Below are positions 56,376 to 64,000 of a stretch of DNA of 64,000 nt, one piece after another. This DNA comes from Bombyx mori (Eukaryota; Arthropoda; Insecta; Lepidoptera; Bombycidae). Both the position numbers and the translations under genes were made by a program. Within the stretch, counting starts at the first letter, position 1. Every line of letters begins with the position of its first letter. The notes beneath the pieces were generated by a model, which was given only the letters and a program-made list of their open reading frames with translations, ran no database searches and was not told the origin of the DNA. The DNA lies in NCBI RefSeq assembly GCF_030269925.1, contig NC_085114.1:14464001-14528000 (forward strand), in the 5' to 3' direction.

Positions 56376-59025
56376 CTTTACTATTATTATTTAAGTAATT
56401 CACCCCGAATTACAGTTCTCCTCTACACAGCAACTACAAAATTATTACACTTCGGTGGCACTTTATCTCTATAGTTAATACATATGTGTATTATGTATAA
56501 GACTCTATACAATTGTGTGCTGCGTGGTTTTGACATTGACATTTAAATATTTTTTATGGGATCTTATGACCTGGTAACTAAGACTTTTAGGTCAAGTCTT
56601 ATTTTAATTTATATTCTTATTTTTATGAAAAATGATATATTATCAGTGAAATATAATGAAATGAGATGAGATGATATGGGATGAAATATAATCTCAGTAA
56701 AATGCTGGTTATAAAATTTACTGAGACTTTTTCAGTGGGCTTTTTGGAGGATCCCGAGCTCCTCCAGCTACGTCCAGCGGCTTTGTTTCATTTTCACACA
56801 TTTTTTCACTTTCAAATATATTAAACAGTTAATAAACCATCATTAACTACATTACATACAAATAGACAAAATAAAACAAATAAGACGACTTCACTCCTCG
56901 CGTTCCCGCCAAAAAGTTACATTTGAAACCAAATAATACAATTAGTCCCAACTCTCCGTTTGTAAATAAAATATGATGAAAATTTAATTGTACATGATTT
57001 GTTTAAAAAATATATCCCATGAGCATAAATGATACACTTAATAAATAAGTTCACGAATCCATTGTTTTATTTCAGTTTTCAAAAATAACAAATTTTTGAA
57101 GTTTTTGAAAAAATTTATAAAAGAAATGATTTAAATATTTTTAATAATAGGACGTTATTTATACCAATTTTCGAAAAATAAATACTTTTCTTCTTGTTTT
57201 AATATAAAAGCATCTGAAATATGAAAGTTCTATTATAAATATTAACACAAGCATTTGTGGTAATTATTAGTTTTTAAAATAAATAAAATAAAAAGATTAC
57301 AATAATTTTTGTGTCTGTCCAAAGTAGTCCAAACCAACATGAAACCAACCATTTTTGTTTTTGTAACCTTCTTGACAATGATGGTCATCATTAAAGTCTT
57401 AGCAAAGCTACTATTTAAAAATAAAGTAGTTACGGTCTTAATTAAAAATTACGTTTATATAGTAGTTACATTTTATGCTACGTTTAGAGGTACATATACC
57501 AATATTTTTGTTTTTATTATCTATACAAATATATACGAACCAGCTCTCGGCCCACTCGGCCAAAACTCATTGCTGCTTCGCAGCTGAAATAGGCACGGCA
57601 GTCATCTGAGCTGGCTCACACTTCCTATTCGTATATTATATATATTGATACCAAAGCTATATACATACCCCGCGTATAATTCATATTGCATCTATTAGAA
57701 ATTACTGACGTTATTAACTGTGCAAAAAGGACTTTCCGCCGGGAACGTGGGCGCGAAATCGTCTGAATTGTTTTGTCTTGTTAATTTAGTGCTACTTCGG
57801 GTTTAAATGTTTTAATGGTAGCTTATTAATCGTTCAGCATCTGCGCAAAAGCACAAGTCTGAGAAAATGAAACCAACAACCAACCAACCAATAAATTCAT
57901 GCTAGGGCATAATTTCATCTCGTCTCGTTTCATGCTAGTTGATTCCATTTTAATTCACCCCAATTCATTTAACTTTCAGATAAACATTTTGGTTAGTTTA
58001 AATGATTATCACGTCAATGAATAAATTTATATAACAAGACAGTTAATGACGGAAAATAGTAACGGTGTGCTCTGAGCCAATTGTGATTCTATCCAAAGGC
58101 GGATACGCATGACGTTCAAATAGTGCACAAATGCAATATCATTCTAAATTGACTGAACTTTATTTTTGTGTAAAAAATAGATTTTGATTTTTATTGTATG
58201 TTGTATGCTGTAGTAGATTTACATAAATTCCACCGATATGCTATTCATCAATTTACAGAGGGCGCTACCTCATACTATAAAAGATGATTTACAGTTATTT
58301 ACTAATGACAATATTTTACATATATGTACTTAGACATTTAGGATAATTGTATTTTAATTTTTGGAGGTTTCACTTCTACTACTTATGGATTGCACACATA
58401 TCTGTTTTTATTTATTTATTTTGTTTAAGACGTAAATAAAAAATATTCGCTAAACTGAGGTTGCATCACTTAAAATCGCAGTAAATCAACGTGATTCAAA
58501 GCCTAATTCTTTAATTTATAAATACGTTTATTTATACTCACTTTAGAGCTCATATTGAATGATATCCATATTTGCATCAAAGTAATTGGCTTATTTATTT
58601 TATTTTTTTCATTTATTTCAGATTTTCCCTCCATAATTCCCTCCATTCATTAACAACAACATTTCACAATTTATTATCAGCTCGAACTGTTTTTTTCACA
58701 GTTAAAAGTATAAATGTATCTCAGATTTAATTAATTAATCTTTAGATGTTCTAAATGTCTCTTCGAGGGTGTCATTTAAACATAAACAGAATAAAATAAT
58801 TAAACTTGGCTTGCTGGGCTAAAAGATCATGTAGCCATGGCCGTAAACACCTCTTTTTGTGGTTGTAGTAGTCCAAACCAAATTTTGCTTCAACCATTTT
58901 GTTTTTCGATTTGCGTCTTCAACGTGCGGTCGCGTCTGTAGATTGAAGTTGATCTTTTAAGTGTATTAATAGAAAATATTCGTGATATTTCGCTTTTGTC
59001 TCTCTTATTAACTAGGAACATCGCT
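56376..59025. other. Head-to-head intergenic region of ValRS and tra2
   Basis: 2.65 kb, AT-rich, no exon supported. It contains the ~90-bp repeat at 56566-56658, a fragment near 56740-56800 (ttttcagtgggctttttgga, then agctcctccagctacgtcc) of a common repeat, and a Bm1-like scrap at 57538-57615. I cannot point to a promoter element with confidence. Confidence 0.5.
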
Positions 59026-62000
59026 ATGTCTGATCGAGAGGTATTAAAATAAACTATTGATCGTCATGTACATTTGTTGGCGTTCCCGCCTCGTGCTCTT
59101 TATTTTGTGAGCGTTTAGATCTGTAGATATATATTTATTTAAATGTTTTGTGGTTTGCTTATTTCAGAGAAGTCGTTCGAGGACTCGCAACGGTTCTCGC
59201 GAGCCGGTACCGAAACCTGCGGTGATGTCCAGAGGACATAGTCGAAGCCGGTCCAGGACGCCGCCCCCGCCAAAAGCAACTAGCAGAAAATATAGAAGCC
59301 CGTAAGTTTAGAGGTTTAAACTTTTAGTATATAATGTTGAAACTGATCATTTCGTACATCTAATTTATTGTAGTTTCCACGCTTTACTGCATATTTTGCC
59401 ATAACCTCGTTGTCAAGGACATAAAGTTGTGGTCAGCGTCGGTTGCGCAATTTGCATTAAACCGGCTGTATAATTATTTACACTCGTACAATACGTTAAG
59501 GAAGTGATGACTTTGAATTCCGAATACTATGTATCTAATTAAGAATAGGAAATATTTTAAGGTTACATACTAAAATAGTTGGAAATTCTTTATTCATAAA
59601 AATATTAAAATTTATTAGCAATCGAATTGCTGTAGTAATTTGGTGCTAATAAAAACTATTCAACCCTACAGAAATGTCATTTAAAAAGTAAAACAGTAAA
59701 ATCAACACGACATCAATGACCCAATGTTTGATCATTATTAACAACAACTATAAGCAACTTCACATAGCAACAGTTTTATCAATAGTGCAATGGTGGTACA
59801 GCTGATAAGATTATAGTGGTGTAGTTATGAGCAGTCTTAATGGGACTTTTATGGGTTTTCATTATTTGTTGAACAATTTGTTTGAATTTGTTTTTTGATC
59901 TTGCTTATTTGCTGCCATTATTGAATATTATGTAGTTTAAACATATTATAACCCTTTGCAATCAAGTTTTAGAATTTCAAAAAGCACTTTGTTTAAAGTC
60001 ATATTTTAGCATTTATTTTGGTCTTTTCTTTGTGACCATTAGTATGAAGTAATTATTAGAAATATCACATTACCTTGGCTGCAAAAGGTTAATATAAATC
60101 AAGATTTCTTAAAATGCATGTTATTGTGCATTTGAAAGCATGGTTTTGAAGCAGAATGTTGACATTTTTTATGGAATAAGAATAATTCATGTAAATAACT
60201 GCTATCTGTATTCTATAAATGACAAAAAAAAAACTTGAAGGCAATCAACATTTCCAATCGAAAACTGAATTTTCTTATATTTACTCTAGAAACAGCTGAC
60301 AGTTATTTTGAATATCATTCACAGTAAAAAAAGAAATTAATTAAGAATAAGTTCCAACTCAGAAAAATCAGTGTCATAAATGTTTATTATTTTTAGAGTG
60401 TATGTGAATTCTCAGGGGTAGGTTTTTTCCTCAGGGGTTTTTATCCTGCATTGGAGTCCATGTCTCAAATACACAATGATATAAAAGTGTAAGATTGACA
60501 CTACTGGATTTATTAACATGATTGGTTGTAAATGAATGGTTCTTTTCTAACTAAAGTCTAAATTAAGCAAATTTGTTCCCGTACCAGCTTTATTGCAATT
60601 AGTTTACAATTTATCATTTTATTTTTATATAAATATGTAACAAATAAATGCTAACAATTATTGTTGCCATATAAAGTGTTGTTTTGTTTGTTTGTTTTTA
60701 ACTCAAGCATGCTAACAAGCGGTCTAACGGTTGATGGTAGGACACACTCCAGATCGCGGTCCCGTTCCGGCTCGGCTCGTCGCGGCTACCGCTCGCGCCA
60801 CTCGCGCACCCGCTCTCGCTCTTACTCACCCCGGGGCTCATACCGCCGCAGTCATAGTCACAGCCCTATGTCATCCCGGCGCCGTCATCTCGGTGACAGG
60901 GTGAGACTTTTGGTACAGAACATTTTTTTTATAATCTTTTTATTTTATAGTCTCTTACAAACTGATGTGGACTCACATAATTATTTAGTAAAATCTTCAA
61001 AAGGTCACTCAATTTGCTGCTTTTACATGAAAACTGAAATTACGATTTGCAGTTAATATTTCCAATGTTGTTTATATACAAGTTCCTCATTATCAGTTTG
61101 TATACATAATAGGATCCGGTCAGTACTGCATCAATGCTAATCAATTAAAATTACAATGATTTTGTGAGACTACATTGATTTGTCAGTTAGTTTTTAAGTT
61201 AAACTGTAGATAATAATAATGTAATTTAAGGCAATTTGTTAATTTGTTGACACTATTATAAAGACTTATAAGTTGAAATCAAAATGAAATAAATGCTCAA
61301 TGATATACCAAAACTATGACTACAAATTTGCAGAGGAAAAAAAGTGTTACAAATTCAATATTTTTCTTCTTTAAACTTTTACACAAGTACATACTAACAA
61401 ACTTTTAACATTGTGGTTATGTTCCTATATTTGTTAATAGATATAGAGAATTTTCTTAATTGAAAAATAAGATTTTTACACAGGTACCAAAATCAATTTG
61501 AATTGTTTTTAAACTTCAAGATTAATTGGTTTGTTTAAGTTGATTTCTAGATGAATTTCTAAATTACACTATCAGATTTAATGTGGTGACTGGTGCCATA
61601 CTTCATACTAAGTTACTTTTAAATTAAACACACCATTCTAATCAAGATTGAGCTCAACATTTTGTTGCTAGCTACAACTGTATTAAAGTTGTTAAAAAAT
61701 GAAACAAGTTTGTGAGAAAGATTAGAAGCTTTATGTATCAAATTGTGACTTTGATTTGATGTCTCATGTTACATTGTTGTAGAGCATCAGTCACCAATTC
61801 GGATCAGCTGTTTTCTGGCAACAAATAAAATAAGAAATTGAAAAATTTGTAAAATAATCCAACCAACTTCAAAAATGACTTTATGCCTCATCTGATTCAA
61901 TTGTCAACAGGAAAACCCTACCCCCTCTCGGTGCCTCGGGGTTTTTGGACTTAGTCTTTATACAACTGAACAGCAGATAAACCATATCTTTTCTAAGTAT

Positions 62001-64000
62001 GGACCCGTTGACAAAGTGCAAGTTGTAATTGATGCAAAGGTATGTATTGGAGAATCAAATTCGTTTTAATTAAATAATAAATAAATATATATTTACTATA
62101 AATAAATATTTACTAACAATCACGCCACATAAACTGGTCCCATGATAAGTTCGTAAGAACTTGTGTTACAGGTACCAGATAACGGAAATAAATGTAAGAT
62201 TTTTATCATACACATACGTAGTATATTTAATATACATCCATAACCCTGGAAAATACATTTATATTTATCATACAAATATCTTCCCTTGGCGGGATTCGAA
62301 CCCGCGACCCCCTTGTGTAGTGACCATGTCACTTACCGCTACACCAGACGTCCGTCAATCAATTGACTGCAATGGATTTTTCACATTTCCATGGTAGGCA
62401 ATAGTGGCTAAGGTGTGATGACCACGAGCGATGGTGTCAACTCAATCAGCTGGAATGTTTCATCGAATAGAGTCGACATCCCCATCGTATTTCTTGAGAT
62501 TTTATTGATCATTAACTTTTGTTTTCTAAATTATTAGTAGGAACAAAAACTATTATGATGGAAATATTTTCTTTCACACAGACGGGCCGTTCCCGAGGGT
62601 TTTGCTTCGTTTACTTTGAGGACATGGAAGATGCTAAGATTGCAAAGAATGAATGCACCGGAATGGAAATTGACGGTCGTCGCATCCGCGTCGATTATTC
62701 CATAACACAGCGAGCTCACACTCCCACTCCGGGCATCTACATGGGAAAACCTACGTAAGTAATTAAACTGGTGTTAGTATATATACACTATAATAAAAAA
62801 GTAGACTAGTGATGCAATTGGCAGCAATAAATTTTATCAATATATATTGATATATCTTGAATAGAAAAAGAAAAAAAATGGTTTTATTGCTTAAAAACGA
62901 AATGCCATTCACGAAACCAAAGCCGAAACTTCACGAGCACTTTTTTATCTTTCCATCAATGAACGCATCACTTTTTTACAGTATATTTGTAGTCTGATTA
63001 TGTGAATTTTACTAACAGCTGACTGACGACCTCGACATACATATTAATTGAAATCTAAAAATTATTGCAAAAAAATCGACCATAAATACTGTTGATTAAC
63101 AAATCAAATCCGAATGGTTGTAATGTAAAAACAATTGATTTTGTTTTCTAAATTATATTTGAGTCAACTATTATCAAAGCCGGCAATGTGACTTTTGGAA
63201 AATTATTGGTAAATCAGAAAAACGAATTATTGACTTTGTATTCCATTGGCAGTCACAAAACTCTTCTGAACGACATCTTAGATAAATAACAGGTTAAGTA
63301 TTAACCTTTATTTAATGCAGGTTTTGAACCGTATTCTTTGAAGGAGACGATTATATTCAAATTAATCTGTATTGACATATCAATAACATTTTTTTGTCCA
63401 AATGCACAGATTGCCACCTTTGATAATAGACGACTCATTTGTAATCCAACACTGTAATTTCACAGATTAATATTACTATATTTGTGAATCCAAATGTTGG
63501 TAGATTATACAGATATGAATGGTTTAGAGTGAGTCTGTTTATAGTGTAACTGATTCATTAAAGGCCCATTCTAACATTTTTAATATCCTTTTATTGAATT
63601 TGTTTTAAACCATCGAGAAACATATCAGTCAGCTAAATGTTGGCCACAATTTAACCAAGTACTCAAGTGAGCTTAGTGCGAGTTTCTTAACGTTCCCGAT
63701 AGCGTAAAAGTTAAGGCAATTTTGTATGCAGTTGGAATAGCGCCCCTAGCGGCAAACGTACGCAAACGATCCCATTCCATACAAATATGAGCTAACTTTT
63801 ACGCTATCGAGAACTTTAAAAACTCGCACTAAGCACACGAGAACTCCATTTATAAAATAAAAAAAGTTTCTATTGAAATATGTTCCCGTGTGTTACAACG
63901 CAGTGGACGCTGCCCTGCCGCGCCCGCTTGAGACTAACTGTAACCCAAATGTATTTTGTTTAGCAGAATAAGTAGCAGAGGCGATAATGGATACGACAGG
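59026..64000 (+). CDS. tra2: Transformer-2 splicing factor, 3' end beyond the window
   Basis: SR-family RNA-binding protein that, in insects, activates exonic splicing enhancers, including in sex-determination transcripts; nuclear. Exons: 59026-59040 (MSDRE), 59168-59301, 60708-60900, 61911-62039, 62582-62754, then from 63964 (or 63967) to the edge. Order: a first Arg/Ser domain ([37 protein letters not shown]) of about 114 residues; one RRM with RNP2 in CLGVFGL and RNP1 as RGFCFVYF; then the linker [13 protein letters not shown] that marks Tra2 proteins; then [11 protein letters not shown] opening the C-terminal domain. All junctions keep frame. Exon 3 has two possible acceptors (60707 and 60740), which would give or omit 11 residues. 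The second RS domain is outside the window. Confidence 0.92.
59302..60707. other. tra2 intron 2, nothing recognised
   Basis: 1.4 kb of AT-rich intron; no repeat family identified. Confidence 0.5.
60901..61910. other. tra2 intron 3, nothing recognised
   Basis: 1.0 kb of AT-rich intron without recognisable repeats. It contrasts with the transposon-filled ValRS introns. Confidence 0.5.
62060..62355 (-). mobile_element. tRNA-derived SINE in tra2 intron 4
   Basis: Minus strand starts with a tRNA-like head (ctggtgtagcggtaagtgac, then gcgggttcgaatcccgccaa), continues through a conserved body (gaagatatttgtatgataaa) to ggaccagtttatgtggcgtg. This is a SINE; the head is not a tRNA gene. Confidence 0.7.
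63161..63436 (-). mobile_element. 276-bp MITE, copy 3
   Basis: Inverted relative to copies 1 and 2, again exactly 276 bp. Target duplication ATTT at 63157-63160 and 63437-63440. In the last tra2 intron of the window. Confidence 0.8.
63667..63838. mobile_element. Palindromic MITE, GCTTAGTGCGAG family, complete
   Basis: gcttagtgcgagtttcttaa ... aactcgcactaagc; long inverted arms around the core cgcccctagcggcaaacgta. It ends 125 bp before tra2 exon 6. Confidence 0.7.

Noticed and set aside
57309..57587. 92-codon hydrophobic frame between ValRS and tra2
   Set aside because: AT-rich, and it ends inside a degenerate SINE; no conserved motif.
62280..62352. tRNA-like sequence on minus in tra2 intron 4
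   Set aside because: Continues into a SINE body; a tRNA gene would not.
1..64000. CRISPR arrays, operons, phage or viral genes
   Set aside because: Repeats are dispersed and transposon-like, genes are spliced, and nothing viral was recognised.

Overview
The window looks like lepidopteran nuclear DNA, most probably Bombyx. Genes have many short exons with GT-AG introns. The space between exons is packed with the repeats typical of silkworm: a tRNA-derived SINE that I take to be Bm1-like, BMC1/L1Bm-like jockey-clade LINEs, RTE- and R1-clade LINE remnants, several Helitron families ending in CTAG, and many MITEs. There is nothing bacterial: no operons, CRISPR arrays or ribosome binding sites.

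Four host genes can be reconstructed by splicing. (1) Lgr1, plus strand, 14630-32044: a glycoprotein-hormone-type leucine-rich-repeat GPCR. Twelve exons are visible; the signal-peptide exon was not found. (2) ZFAND1, minus strand, 37319-34071: AN1 zinc finger protein 1, three exons, 304 residues. (3) Cytoplasmic valyl-tRNA synthetase, minus strand, 56375-39677: 18 exons, 1038 residues, with HLGH and KMSKS motifs. (4) transformer-2, plus strand, from 59026: RS domain, RRM and the linker after it, running off the right edge in the C-terminal exon. Lgr1 and ZFAND1 converge, ZFAND1 and ValRS are in tandem, and ValRS and tra2 are head to head about 2.65 kb apart. The four genes do not form a pathway: hormone reception, stress-granule/proteasome quality control, translation, and splicing.

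Layout: 1-14.6 kb holds only transposon remnants (R1 LINE, Helitrons, SINEs, a Tigger/pogo element). 14.6-32 kb is Lgr1; its fifth visible intron contains a 3.07-kb PIF/Harbinger element. That element's transposase has lost its catalytic part, but an antisense five-exon Myb/SANT-like gene inside it is still open (257 residues). 32-34 kb is transposon-rich. 34-37.3 kb is ZFAND1. 37.8-38.8 kb is a LINE 3' end with an open 231-residue frame, followed by a 25-bp-arm hairpin. 39.7-56.4 kb is ValRS, with many insertions close to splice sites. 56.4-59 kb is an intergenic region. 59-64 kb is tra2.

The most notable items are the intact helper-type gene in the disabled Harbinger element; a family of three 276-bp MITEs with 4-bp target duplications, one of them 16 bp past the ValRS stop codon; a LINE that begins directly at a ValRS splice donor; and alternative 3' splice sites in tra2. 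Family names of repeats come from memory of silkworm repeats and were not searched. Exon boundaries were inferred by reading frame and splice signals.
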